From: Clostridium akagii DSM 12554
GTDB taxonomy: Bacteria; Bacillota; Clostridia; Clostridiales; Clostridiaceae
DNA: 64,000 bases
Assembly: GCF_000686725.1 (NCBI RefSeq)
Contig: NZ_JMLK01000018.1
Span: 18,691-82,690, forward strand
Reading direction: 5' to 3'
Position numbers and translations under genes: made by a program. Positions 17,084 through 24,822 of this stretch are shown here, in pieces. A model generated the notes under the pieces. That model saw only the letters and a program-made list of their open reading frames with translations. It searched no databases and was not told the origin of the DNA. Each line of letters opens with the position of its first letter. The stretch's first letter is position 1.

Positions 17084-17220
17084 GTTATAGTATTTTTTAC
17101 ATAGTGATATACTAATCAAAGATATTAAAATAAACAATGGATTTTTGTTTAAAACTGTATTAAAAAGTAATACAAATTAAATATGACAAAATATAGAAAA
17201 AAACAAAAATGTGATTGAAA

Positions 17221-17260
17221 TTGTTAAAATTTTGACATTATTACAATATTGTAATATAAT
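17221..17260 (+). promoter_or_regulatory. Promoter of adhE with palindrome in spacer and Rex-like site
   Basis: TTGACA (17232-17237), 17-nt spacer, TATAAT (17255-17260). The spacer contains a perfect 16-bp palindrome, ATTACAATATTGTAAT (17240-17255). TTGTTAAAATTTTGACA (17221-17237) overlaps the -35 and resembles the Rex consensus TTGTTAANNNNTTAACAA. The mRNA leader to ATG 17451 would be about 185 nt. Redox (NADH) control is therefore plausible but unproven. Confidence 0.65.
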
Positions 17261-17450
17261 AACAACGAAATAAAAATGAAATAAAAATATTGATTATTGT
17301 ATACAACTGGTAGAATGATTTATGGTTTGTCATATTAATGTTAAATAATTATCAATAATATAACTAGGTTTTCATTAAATAATATCTATACTTTATCTAT
17401 AGACATTGTTTTTGGAATATAATAAATATTTAAGAAAGAAGTGTATATTT

Positions 17451-20030
17451 ATGAACATTACAAAAACTGATGAGTTAGACAGAAAATTAGAAAAAGTTAG
17501 ATTTGCCCAAAGAAAGTTTTCAACTTATTCCCAAGAGCAAGTTGACGAAATCTTTAGAAAAGCTGCAATGGCAGCAATTGATGCAAGAATACCACTTGCA
17601 AAACTAGCTGTAGAAGAAACTGGTATGGGACTTGTAGAAGATAAGGTTATAAAAAATCATTTCGCAGGCGAATATATTTATAATGAGTATAAGGATGAGA
17701 AAACTTGCGGTGTTATTGAAAAGAGTGAACCTTATGGCATTACTAAAATAGCGGAACCAATTGGTGTTATAGCAGCGATAATACCTGTAACCAATCCTAC
17801 ATCAACCACAATATTCAAATCATTAATAGCGTTAAAAACAAGAAATGGTATACTCTTCTCACCTCATCCAAGAGCTAAAAAATCAACAATAGCAGCAGCT
17901 AAAATAATACTTGAGGCAGCAGTTAAAGCAGGTGCACCAGAAGGAATAATAGGATGGATAGAAGAACCTTCAATTGAATCAACTCAAATGTTAATGAAAA
18001 AAGCAGATATAACACTAGCTACAGGTGGTCCATCTATGGTTAAATCCGCCTACTCATCTGGTAAACCAGCAATAGGAGTTGGGCCAGGAAATACTCCCGT
18101 TATAATTGATGAAACGGCGCACATTAAGATGGCGGTAAGTTCAATTATCCTTTCAAAAACATATGATAATGGAGTTATTTGTGCATCGGAGCAATCGGTA
18201 ATAGTTTTAGATTCCATATATGATAAGGTTAGAAGTGAATTTGAAAATAGGGGAGCGTATATAATTAACAAAAATGATATGGATAAAGTAAGGAATACAA
18301 TTTTCGTAGATGGAAGTATAAACTCCAAAATTGTAGGACAATCTGCAGTTAAAATAGCTTCAATGGCAGGAATCAATGTTCCAAAATCAACAAGAATTCT
18401 TATTGGTGAAGTTAATTCATTAGGGGAAGAAGAACCGTTTGCACATGAAAAATTATCTCCAGTTCTAGCAATGTATAATGCAAAAAACTTTGATGTTGCA
18501 TTGAACAAAGCAGTAATTCTTGTTAATTTAGGAGGACTTGGACATACATCAGCAATTTATGCAGATGTGGTAAAGGCAAAGGACAAGATAAATAGATTTA
18601 GTAATGCTATGAAGACTGTAAGAACATTTGTTAATATACCAACAGCACAAGGAGCAAGTGGAGATTTATATAATTTTAAAATTGCGCCGTCTTTTACGCT
18701 AGGTTGTGGTTCTTGGGGTGGAAATTCTGTATCAGAAAATGTTGGACCTAAACATCTCTTGAATATTAAGACTATAGCTGAAAGGAGAGAAAATATGCTT
18801 TGGTTTAGGGTACCACCAAAAGCTTATTTTAAATTTGGTTGTCTTCAATTTGCATTAAGAGAATTGAAGGATTTAAATAAAAAAAGAGCTTTTATAGTAA
18901 CGGATAAAGTAATTTATGGACTAGGCTATGTTGATTTTATTACAAAAATTCTTGAAAAAATGGATATTGAGTTTAAGATATTTACTGAAGTAGAGCAAGC
19001 TCCAACTTTAGCTACAGCTAGAAGAGGTGCTGAGGAAATGTTAAGATTTAAGCCAGATACCATAGTATCTATTGGTGGTGGTTCTTCAATGGACGCTGCA
19101 AAAATAATGTGGGTGTTATATGAACATCCTGAAGTTAAGTTTGAAGATTTAGCAATGAGATTTATGGATATAAGAAAAAGAATATATACTTTTCCAAAGC
19201 TTAGACAAAAAGCTATGATGATTGCTATTGCCACTTCAGCAGGTTCAGGATCAGAAGTTACTCCTTTTGCTGTAATTACAGATGAAAAAACAGGAATTAA
19301 GTATCCATTAGGAGATTATGAATTAACTCCAGATATGGCTATAGTTGATGCGGAATTAATGATGAATATGCCAAAAGATTTAACGGCAGCATCAGGTATA
19401 GATGCTTTGGTTCATGGCATAGAAGCATATACATCAGTGCTTGCTTCAGAATATACAAATGGACTAGCACTAGAATCAATAAGACTAATATTTAAGTATT
19501 TGCCACAAGCATATTCAGAAGGTACTACTAATGAGAAAGCAAGAGAAAAGATGGCTCATGCATCAACTATGGCAGGGATGGCCTTTGCAAATGCATTTTT
19601 AGGAATTTGTCATTCTATGGCACATAATTTAGGTTCAGAACATCACATCCAGCATGGAATTGCCAATGGATTATTAATTGAAGAAGTTATTAGATTTAAT
19701 GCAGTAGATAATCCAGTAAAACAAGCATCATTTCCTCAATATAAATATCCCAATGTCATATGGAGATATGCAAGAATTTCAGATTATCTAAAACTTGGTG
19801 GTAACACAGACAGTGAAAAAGTAGAACTTTTAATTAAGTCAATTCATGAATTAAAAGAAAAGTTAGATATGCCGGTAAATATTAAGGAGGCTGGAGTTTC
19901 AGAAAAAAATTTTTATGCAACTTTAGATAAAATATCAGAACTAGCACTTGATGATCAATGTACAGGGTCTAATCCTAGATCGCCATTAACAAGTGAAATT
20001 AAAGAAATATTCATAAATGCCTTTAACTAA
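17451..20030 (+). CDS. adhE: Bifunctional aldehyde/alcohol dehydrogenase AdhE
   Basis: 859 aa from ATG 17451, which matches the family start; upstream TTG codons are not needed. The N-terminal CoA-acylating aldehyde dehydrogenase has the catalytic Cys244 in NGVICASEQSV and GVGPGNTPVII. The C-terminal Fe-dependent alcohol dehydrogenase starts near residue 440 (AFIVTDK, SIGGGSSMDAAK, TTSAGSGSEVTPF homologues), with metal ligands in DALVHGIEAY and CHSMAHNLGSEHHIQHGIAN. From memory, AdhE1 of C. acetobutylicum has lost some of these His residues; here they are present, so both activities are likely. It reduces butyryl-CoA/acetyl-CoA to butanol/ethanol. It stands in the adhE-ctfA-ctfB order but with a perfect palindrome between adhE and ctfA. 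Confidence 0.97.
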   Translation: MNITKTDELDRKLEKVRFAQRKFSTYSQEQVDEIFRKAAMAAIDARIPLAKLAVEETGMGLVEDKVIKNHFAGEYIYNEYKDEKTCGVIEKSEPYGITKIAEPIGVIAAIIPVTNPTSTTIFKSLIALKTRNGILFSPHPRAKKSTIAAAKIILEAAVKAGAPEGIIGWIEEPSIESTQMLMKKADITLATGGPSMVKSAYSSGKPAIGVGPGNTPVIIDETAHIKMAVSSIILSKTYDNGVICASEQSVIVLDSIYDKVRSEFENRGAYIINKNDMDKVRNTIFVDGSINSKIVGQSAVKIASMAGINVPKSTRILIGEVNSLGEEEPFAHEKLSPVLAMYNAKNFDVALNKAVILVNLGGLGHTSAIYADVVKAKDKINRFSNAMKTVRTFVNIPTAQGASGDLYNFKIAPSFTLGCGSWGGNSVSENVGPKHLLNIKTIAERRENMLWFRVPPKAYFKFGCLQFALRELKDLNKKRAFIVTDKVIYGLGYVDFITKILEKMDIEFKIFTEVEQAPTLATARRGAEEMLRFKPDTIVSIGGGSSMDAAKIMWVLYEHPEVKFEDLAMRFMDIRKRIYTFPKLRQKAMMIAIATSAGSGSEVTPFAVITDEKTGIKYPLGDYELTPDMAIVDAELMMNMPKDLTAASGIDALVHGIEAYTSVLASEYTNGLALESIRLIFKYLPQAYSEGTTNEKAREKMAHASTMAGMAFANAFLGICHSMAHNLGSEHHIQHGIANGLLIEEVIRFNAVDNPVKQASFPQYKYPNVIWRYARISDYLKLGGNTDSEKVELLIKSIHELKEKLDMPVNIKEAGVSEKNFYATLDKISELALDDQCTGSNPRSPLTSEIKEIFINAFN

Positions 20031-20066
20031 GGATATGGGTTACAGCTAGTTAGTTCCTATCTTTAA

Positions 20067-20100
20067 ATAATCAGCCTGAAAAATCAGCCTGAAAAATCAG
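20067..20100. repeat. Short tandem repeat after adhE
   Basis: The 14-nt unit AATCAGCCTGAAAA occurs about 2.4 times in a row between the adhE stop and the terminator palindrome. Probably a replication-slippage duplication. Confidence 0.6.
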
Positions 20101-20110
20101 TATATAGCGT

Positions 20111-20149
20111 CATATAATCCCATTGTTTTAAAAACAATGGGATTATATG
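20111..20149 (+). terminator. Perfect 19-bp palindrome between adhE and ctfA
   Basis: CATATAATCCCATTGTTTT and its exact reverse complement around one base. It should form a very stable hairpin ending adhE transcripts, although only a short T tract follows. It implies that ctfA-ctfB can be transcribed apart from adhE. Confidence 0.7.
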
Positions 20150-20222
20150 TTTGTTACTTTATTTGATAACGTTTTAACTACATTTGAATAACTTATTGGA
20201 TTTAAATGTTAAATTTACAATT

Positions 20223-20375
20223 ATTAGTGATACAATACTGTATTGATGACTAATATACAAGTCTCATATGATCTTTTGACATTATATGATCAAGGTTACT
20301 AGACTATAATAATTTAATAAAAAATTTGACGGCAGTTCTTATTAATGTTAATTAGTGTAAAAAATAATCACTAAT
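20223..20375 (+). promoter_or_regulatory. ctfAB upstream region with nested inverted repeats
   Basis: ATTAGTGATACAATAC (20223-20238) mirrors GTATTGATGACTAAT (20240-20254) with one bulge; its core CAATACTGTATTG is a perfect palindrome. ATATGATC is directly repeated at about 20266 and 20283. ATTAGTG/CACTAAT (20351-20357, 20369-20375) form another hairpin just before the ctfA ribosome site. TTGACA 20276 and TATAAT 20305 are 23 nt apart, too far for ordinary sigmaA spacing, so an activator may be needed. Confidence 0.45.
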
Positions 20376-20399
20376 AAAGTATTAAAAGAGGGGATTAAA

Positions 20400-21053
20400 A
20401 TGAATAAGGTAGTTAAATTTCAAGAGCTAAAACCTATTTTTAAAGATGAGATGACCATTATGATTGGTGGCTTTTTAGATTGTGGAACACCTGATGGGTT
20501 AATTGACATGTTAATTAATTTAAATATAAGGAATCTAACAATTATAGGGAATGATACTGGTTTCCCAGATAAGGGAATAGGAAAACTAATAGTAAATGGT
20601 CAAGTTAAAAAAGTTATTGCATCTCATATTGGTACAAATCCTGAAACAGGAAGAAAAATAATTAACGGTGATATGAATGTAGAACTATCACCTCAAGGAA
20701 CATTAATAGAAAGGATTCGTGCAGGTGGATCAGGGCTAGGTGGAGTATTAACTCAAACAGGTCTGGGAACAGTTGTAGAGAATGGAAAACAAAAGATAAA
20801 AATAAATGGTAAAGAATATTTATTAGAACTTCCATTAAAAGCAGACGTAGCTTTAGTAAAAGGAAGCACAGTAGATGAGTTTGGAAACACTTGCTATAAG
20901 GGAACTACTAAGAACTTCAATCCTTATATGGCAATGGCAGCTAAAACAGTAATAGTTGAAGCGGAAAATTTAGTGAAATGTGAGCTACTAGAAACAGAAG
21001 AGGCAATGACACCAGGAGTATTAGTAAATTATATAGTAAAAGGGGTGGCTTAA
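20400..21053 (+). CDS. ctfA: Acetoacetate:butyrate/acetate CoA-transferase, subunit A
   Basis: 217 aa, SD AGAGGGG. Family 1 CoA-transferase alpha subunit: MIGGFLDCGTPDGLIDML, NDTGFPDKGIGKLIVNGQVK, SHIGTNPETGRK, and EYLLELPLKADVALVKGSTVDEFGNTCYKGTTKNFNP. With CtfB it moves CoA from acetoacetyl-CoA to acetate or butyrate, which reclaims acids and yields acetoacetate for acetone. Its stop codon directly precedes the ctfB start. The subunit order matches the sol operon of C. acetobutylicum. Confidence 0.96.
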   Translation: MNKVVKFQELKPIFKDEMTIMIGGFLDCGTPDGLIDMLINLNIRNLTIIGNDTGFPDKGIGKLIVNGQVKKVIASHIGTNPETGRKIINGDMNVELSPQGTLIERIRAGGSGLGGVLTQTGLGTVVENGKQKIKINGKEYLLELPLKADVALVKGSTVDEFGNTCYKGTTKNFNPYMAMAAKTVIVEAENLVKCELLETEEAMTPGVLVNYIVKGVA

Positions 21054-21719
21054 TTGATTACAGATACAAAATTAATTAAGGCAATTATAGCAAAACGAGT
21101 TGCTAAAGAACTAAAAGATGGTCAACTTGTAAATTTAGGAATAGGACTTCCAACTTTAGTTACAAATTATATTCCTAAGGAGTACAAAATTACTTTTCAA
21201 TCAGAAAACGGAATGGTTGGAATGGGCTCAACTCCAAAACCTGGTTATGAAGACTCAAATATAATAAATTCAGGTGGACAATTTGCAACAGTATTGCCAG
21301 AAGGCGTTTTCTTTGATAGTTCTACATCATTTGGTTTAATTAGAGGAGGTCATGTTGATGTTACTGTACTTGGAGCTTTAGAAGTGGATCAATATGGTAA
21401 CCTAGCTAATTGGATTGTTCCCAAAAAGATGATAGCTGGGATGGGAGGAGCTATGGATTTAGTAACTGGTGCTAAAACAGTAATTATAGCTATGCAGCAC
21501 ACACGTAAAGGTAAACCTAAAATTCTAAAAAAGTGCACACTTCCACTTACTGCAAAAGGTCAAGTAAATTTAATCGTTACAGAACTTTGCGTAATAGAAG
21601 TAAAACCTGAGGGGTTAATTCTAAAAGAAATTTATAAAGATACAACTATTGATGAAATTAAATCTGTAACAGATGCAGATTTAATTATCGACGATAAAGT
21701 TAAATTTATGGATGTTTAA
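21054..21719 (+). CDS. ctfB: Acetoacetate:butyrate/acetate CoA-transferase, subunit B
   Basis: 221 aa, start TTG 21054 right after the ctfA stop, with AAGGGGTGG as ribosome site. The active-site Glu lies in [54 protein letters not shown] and [13 protein letters not shown] are typical beta-subunit motifs. The Glu forms the covalent CoA thioester during acid reassimilation. The TTG start and zero spacing suggest translational coupling to ctfA. The gene ends 115 nt before a bidirectional terminator shared with adc. Confidence 0.96.
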   Translation: MITDTKLIKAIIAKRVAKELKDGQLVNLGIGLPTLVTNYIPKEYKITFQSENGMVGMGSTPKPGYEDSNIINSGGQFATVLPEGVFFDSSTSFGLIRGGHVDVTVLGALEVDQYGNLANWIVPKKMIAGMGGAMDLVTGAKTVIIAMQHTRKGKPKILKKCTLPLTAKGQVNLIVTELCVIEVKPEGLILKEIYKDTTIDEIKSVTDADLIIDDKVKFMDV

Positions 21720-21834
21720 ATTAGTATCGTAAAAATTGATTTATATAATTAACATTAATAAATATATTGTAAATATTGCTATAGGATAGTTGGCAGTAAC
21801 AAGATTTTATATTTTTGATCATCTAATATTAAAA

Positions 21835-21884
21835 AAGACCATAAAAAATACCGCCAGCCAGTTGGTGGTATTTTTTATGGTCTT
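21835..21884. terminator. Bidirectional terminator shared by ctfB and adc
   Basis: A 22-bp stem: AAGACCATAAAAAATACCGCCA (21835-21856) with 21863-21884, the six-base loop between. It is A-rich on one arm and T-rich on the other, so it works both ways. The right arm overlaps the adc stop codon. Confidence 0.9.
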
Positions 21885-22629
21885 AATTATTTTTCAGATA
21901 ATCGTATATAACGTTAGGAGTAGGAAGAATTAAGTCTGTAACGATATGAGAACAGGATATTATTTCTTTTACAGGTAAATCATTAAATGGTGCCATAGCA
22001 TGATCAAATAATTGTAATCTTGCAGGTCCAGTCCATGCCTCGTGTATGGTAATATCCGTAATCTGTGCAGATACTAGCTCGCAAATTCGTTGAGTTCCAT
22101 CATAATTAGGTATGATTTTCAACATAAAGTTAGGACGGCAAATTTCATTACGTGCCTCATTTATATCTAAAGGTTGGTGTTTATATCCCATTGTAGCAGT
22201 TAATACTCTTAATTTTCCATAATCTAATGTACCAACTAATGTATCTGAATCAACAAATAGTTTTGGATAACCAAGTTTCTTAGGGTAGGAACTAAATTCT
22301 CTACCAACGGCAATTGCCGGATGATTATCTAAATACATCATATGCAAATAATCACCTTTTACACCATTAAAATTTACGGGAATAGCCTGTCCACATTCGG
22401 TATAAGAGCCGAGTCCACTTGAATCCGGCATAAACATCATTTCAAATCTAACTAAAGGTTCATTTAAATCTAAAGCTAAGGGTTCTGGGACAACTTTGAG
22501 TAAGTCATCAGCATTGGTGCGGTATACTATATTAAGATATTCACGGTTATGAAATTTATATGGACCTTTAGGAAATGCTGGAGAAGTAAGTGGCATTGTA
22601 ATCTTTGTAGATATTTCACTTTTTAACAT
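21883..22629 (-). CDS. adc: Acetoacetate decarboxylase
   Basis: 248 aa when started at the ATG whose first base is 22629 (MLKSEISTKITMPLTSPAFP), which matches the known enzyme start; upstream in-frame Met codons give short extra tails. The Schiff-base Lys lies in FSSYPKKLGYPKLF, with the neighbouring Lys that lowers its pKa. FNGVKGDYLHMMYLDNHPAIAVGRE, TATMGYKHQPLD and ITIHEAWTGPARLQLFDHA are conserved. It converts acetoacetate from CtfAB into acetone and CO2. Its convergent orientation to ctfB and separate promoter match C. acetobutylicum and differ from the single ald-ctfA-ctfB-adc operon of C. beijerinckii. Confidence 0.97.
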   Translation of the reverse strand: MLKSEISTKITMPLTSPAFPKGPYKFHNREYLNIVYRTNADDLLKVVPEPLALDLNEPLVRFEMMFMPDSSGLGSYTECGQAIPVNFNGVKGDYLHMMYLDNHPAIAVGREFSSYPKKLGYPKLFVDSDTLVGTLDYGKLRVLTATMGYKHQPLDINEARNEICRPNFMLKIIPNYDGTQRICELVSAQITDITIHEAWTGPARLQLFDHAMAPFNDLPVKEIISCSHIVTDLILPTPNVIYDYLKNN

Positions 22630-22885
22630 AAAATACATCTTCTTTTTAATCAATTTTGGTATTACAATAATAAATAAATGTGTGATTGATTACTAATATA
22701 CAAATATAATATAACATAAAATACATAAAAAGTAAAATACATATACAAGCCCGGTACTAGAAATATTAGCTGGCCTGTGTTTTTAATTGTTTTTGTGTTT
22801 ACCAAAAACATATATATAATATTATTAGCATTTATTATGATAGGCTATAGTTCAAATAAAAAAATAAAATTAAAGAGGTAGACTT

Positions 22886-23005
22886 GTGGATGGAGAACAA
22901 CTTATAAAATTGATTAAGGAAAGCACAATGGAGTCAAATAAGGTATTAGATTACTTCAAAGAACATTTGGTACGCTCTTTGAGGAATTTATATTATAAAA
23001 AATGA
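22886..23005 (+). pseudogene. N-terminal remnant of a group-5-like sigma factor gene
   Basis: AAAGAGGT is followed by GTG 22886 and 39 codons reading VDGEQLIKLIKESTMESNKV, LDYFKEHLVRSLRNLYYKK, then TGA. The pattern resembles the N-terminus of the intact sigma gene at 23865 (KKAKGGNEESMIEIIEKFRPLIRKYSRKLNY). Regions beyond it are missing. It looks like a decayed second copy of the toxin-type sigma factor; the match is by eye over one short helix-rich segment. The gap 23006-23431 shows only short AT-rich frames and no gene I can support. Confidence 0.4.
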
Positions 23006-23431
23006 GTTCCACACAATAACAGTTGTGTGAAATTAACTTGATCTACTTTATACAAAACAATTGATTTGTATATAAAACTTTGTTTCAACACTTAATGTTT
23101 TCAATCTCCATTAAAATCTTCTTAAGCATTTTCTCTTACTCAATATTCATATTAAAAAGCAATCCCCCAAAAAATTATTATATTATAGTTAATACGTTGA
23201 ATATTTTATATATAAAATATAATCTATTAGGTTGGCTGTACACATTAATAAGATTAATTCCACATATTGTACTTACATCGTTTAAACCGTAGAAGCTATA
23301 AAACTATTGGCCAGACGCTCTTTATACTGTAAACAGCGTAAAAGCTAAAAATCTGCTGATTGGTTTAAATATACATGTTTAGATCATAAGAAACAGAAAG
23401 TGGTATTAATAGTGAGTCTCCTAATTTTGAG

Positions 23432-23774
23432 ATGAATGTAAAGAATATGGCAAATGGTAAATCATTAATTATTATCAAGATGCCTGAAGCTAAAGAAGCT
23501 CAAGAAACACCTTTTATTAGTATTACATATGATGAAAATTTTGATGATATTAGATATTTTGTATTTGAAATAGCTGCTAATTTTTATGGACAAAGTGGTT
23601 TCTTTAGTTAAACAAAATGGTGATCTTGCAGCCAATCAATATAATTTAGGAATTAGTCAAGGTCTTTTTAATGTACAAGCTTATTCAACAAGATCAGTTT
23701 TACTCTCATTAAGCAATATAAGTGAGGTTAATTATAACCCAAAGTCAGCAACGGTATTTGACATAATTGTTTAA
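23432..23774 (+). pseudogene. Frameshifted gene of unknown function
   Basis: Two frames join at a run of five T (23581-23585). The first reads MNVKNMANGKSLIIIKMPEA and continues to FVFEIAANF; the second continues MDKVVSLVKQNGDLAANQYN to SNISEVNYNPKSATVFDIIV. With one T fewer, a single protein of about 113 aa results. The codon pattern in both halves is protein-like. I recognise no family. It lies just upstream of the sigma-holin-cellulase unit, whose first promoter starts 34 nt after its stop. Confidence 0.45.
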
Positions 23775-23804
23775 AATAATAAAAAGCAACAATTTTATAA
23801 AAAT

Positions 23805-23840
23805 AGGGTTACAATTATATTGAAAATCTCTTTTTATATA
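23805..23840 (+). promoter_or_regulatory. Toxin-type (group 5 sigma) promoter candidate of the sigma gene
   Basis: AGGGTTACAATT (23805-23816), then TCTTTTTATA starting 15 nt after GTTACA (23829). The same elements with the same spacing stand before the GH9 gene. No sigmaA -10 is obvious. The arrangement suggests the sigma factor activates its own gene, as TcdR and UviA do. Confidence 0.6.
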
Positions 23841-23864
23841 TTAGATTGTAGAAGGAGGGATATT

Positions 23865-24404
23865 ATGGAGAAGTTAAATGATATGGTTAAAAAAGCAAAG
23901 GGCGGTAATGAAGAATCTATGATAGAGATTATCGAAAAGTTTAGACCTTTAATAAGGAAATACAGTAGAAAATTAAACTATGATGATGCAGAAGCTGATA
24001 TTATAATATTTCTAATTGAAACTATAAAAAAGATACCTATATTTAATAATAGTAATTTAAACAAAGATGAATGTATAGTTGGATATATTAACACTTCAAT
24101 AAAAAATAGGTATATAAGTCTTTCTAAGAAATATATAAGTATAGCCAGTGAAGAAACCGAATTAAATGTTAACATTCTTTTATGTTGTACATTACAAGAT
24201 GAACAAAAATCAATAGATAATCATATATTCGTAACTTTTTTATTGGACAAGCTTCCACATTATCAAAAACAAATCATCGAAAATATTTTTATAGATAATA
24301 TACCAGTAACTGATTTAAGTAAACGTTTGCATATATCTAGACAATCTGTGAACAGAGCTAAAAATAGAGCTTTATCTAATTTAAAAAAATATGCTGGTGA
24401 ATAG
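23865..24404 (+). CDS. ECF-like (group 5, UviA/TcdR-type) RNA polymerase sigma factor
   Basis: 179 aa from ATG 23865 with SD GAAGGAGGG; an upstream in-frame TTG lies in the promoter and is rejected. Region 2 is at about residues 8-60 (MVKKAKGGNEESMIEIIEKF, RKYSRKLNYDDAEADIIIFL). Region 4 is at about 122-178 (LDKLPHYQKQIIENIF, VTDLSKRLHISRQSVNRAKNRALSNLKKY), a clear helix-turn-helix. Size and motifs fit the sigma factors that control clostridial toxins and bacteriocins (TcdR, BotR, TetR, UviA). The next gene is a UviB-like holin, as in the C. perfringens uviAB pair. It probably directs transcription of its own gene and of the leaderless cellulases downstream. Confidence 0.85.
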   Translation: MEKLNDMVKKAKGGNEESMIEIIEKFRPLIRKYSRKLNYDDAEADIIIFLIETIKKIPIFNNSNLNKDECIVGYINTSIKNRYISLSKKYISIASEETELNVNILLCCTLQDEQKSIDNHIFVTFLLDKLPHYQKQIIENIFIDNIPVTDLSKRLHISRQSVNRAKNRALSNLKKYAGE

Positions 24405-24418
24405 TGGGGTGAAAGAAA

Positions 24419-24655
24419 ATGGACACTAATCTACTAAAATTAGCTGCATCTCAAGGAGTATGGGCAACACTTGCCGTAATATTAATATTTTATATATTAA
24501 AAAATCAAGAAAAACGAGATTTGAAACAAGAAGTAAGGGAAAAAAACTATCAAAAAATAATTTTAAAATTGACCAAACAATTTGAAGTAATAGAAGATAT
24601 AGAGCGAAATATTAGTGAAATTAAGGAAACTATAGATAATCATAATTTTAAATAA
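24419..24655 (+). CDS. BhlA/UviB-type holin-like protein
   Basis: 78 aa, SD GGGGTGA, 14 nt after the sigma gene. Residues 1-12 (MDTNLLKLAASQ) and one membrane segment at about 13-29 (GVWATLAVILIFYILKN) are followed by a charged helical tail (KRDLKQEVREKNYQKII, LTKQFEVIEDIERNISEIK), the usual BhlA/UviB layout. Members form membrane lesions that release bacteriocins or phage enzymes. No endolysin or phage gene is nearby, so a lytic phage role is unlikely. The only plausible cargo in the same locus is the pair of signal-less cellulases just downstream. UviB is not a sequence relative of C. difficile TcdE; the comparison is of locus logic. Confidence 0.85.
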   Translation: MDTNLLKLAASQGVWATLAVILIFYILKNQEKRDLKQEVREKNYQKIILKLTKQFEVIEDIERNISEIKETIDNHNFK

Positions 24656-24685
24656 TATAAAAGAAAGAGTGCTTTTTATATGTCA

Positions 24686-24720
24686 GGGTTACAATTTTTA
24701 ATTTTTTATCTTCTTTATAG
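24686..24720 (+). promoter_or_regulatory. Toxin-type promoter candidate of the GH9-GH48 operon
   Basis: AGGGTTACAATT (24686-24697) and TCTTCTTTATA starting 15 nt after GTTACA (24710). The element is the twin of the one at 23805. The leader to ATG 24823 is about 100 nt. Confidence 0.62.
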
Positions 24721-24822
24721 ATGTAACAATCATAATTAGCTGATTAAAAAATCTTACACTATTATACGAAGGGGAGTGATGTGATATTTTTTTAACAGAA
24801 ATTATACAAAGGGGTGGGGATT

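Noticed and set aside
20276..20310. TTGACA and TATAAT before ctfA as a sigmaA promoter
   Set aside because: Spacing is 23 nt, too long for an ordinary promoter; kept only as part of the regulatory region.
23080..23292. 70-codon ORF with hydrophobic residues before the sigma gene
   Set aside because: No ribosome site, AT-rich composition alone explains it, and no family pattern is visible.
23820..23864. Longer sigma-factor start at TTG 23820
   Set aside because: It would begin inside the promoter; the ATG at 23865 has a strong GAAGGAGGG ribosome site.
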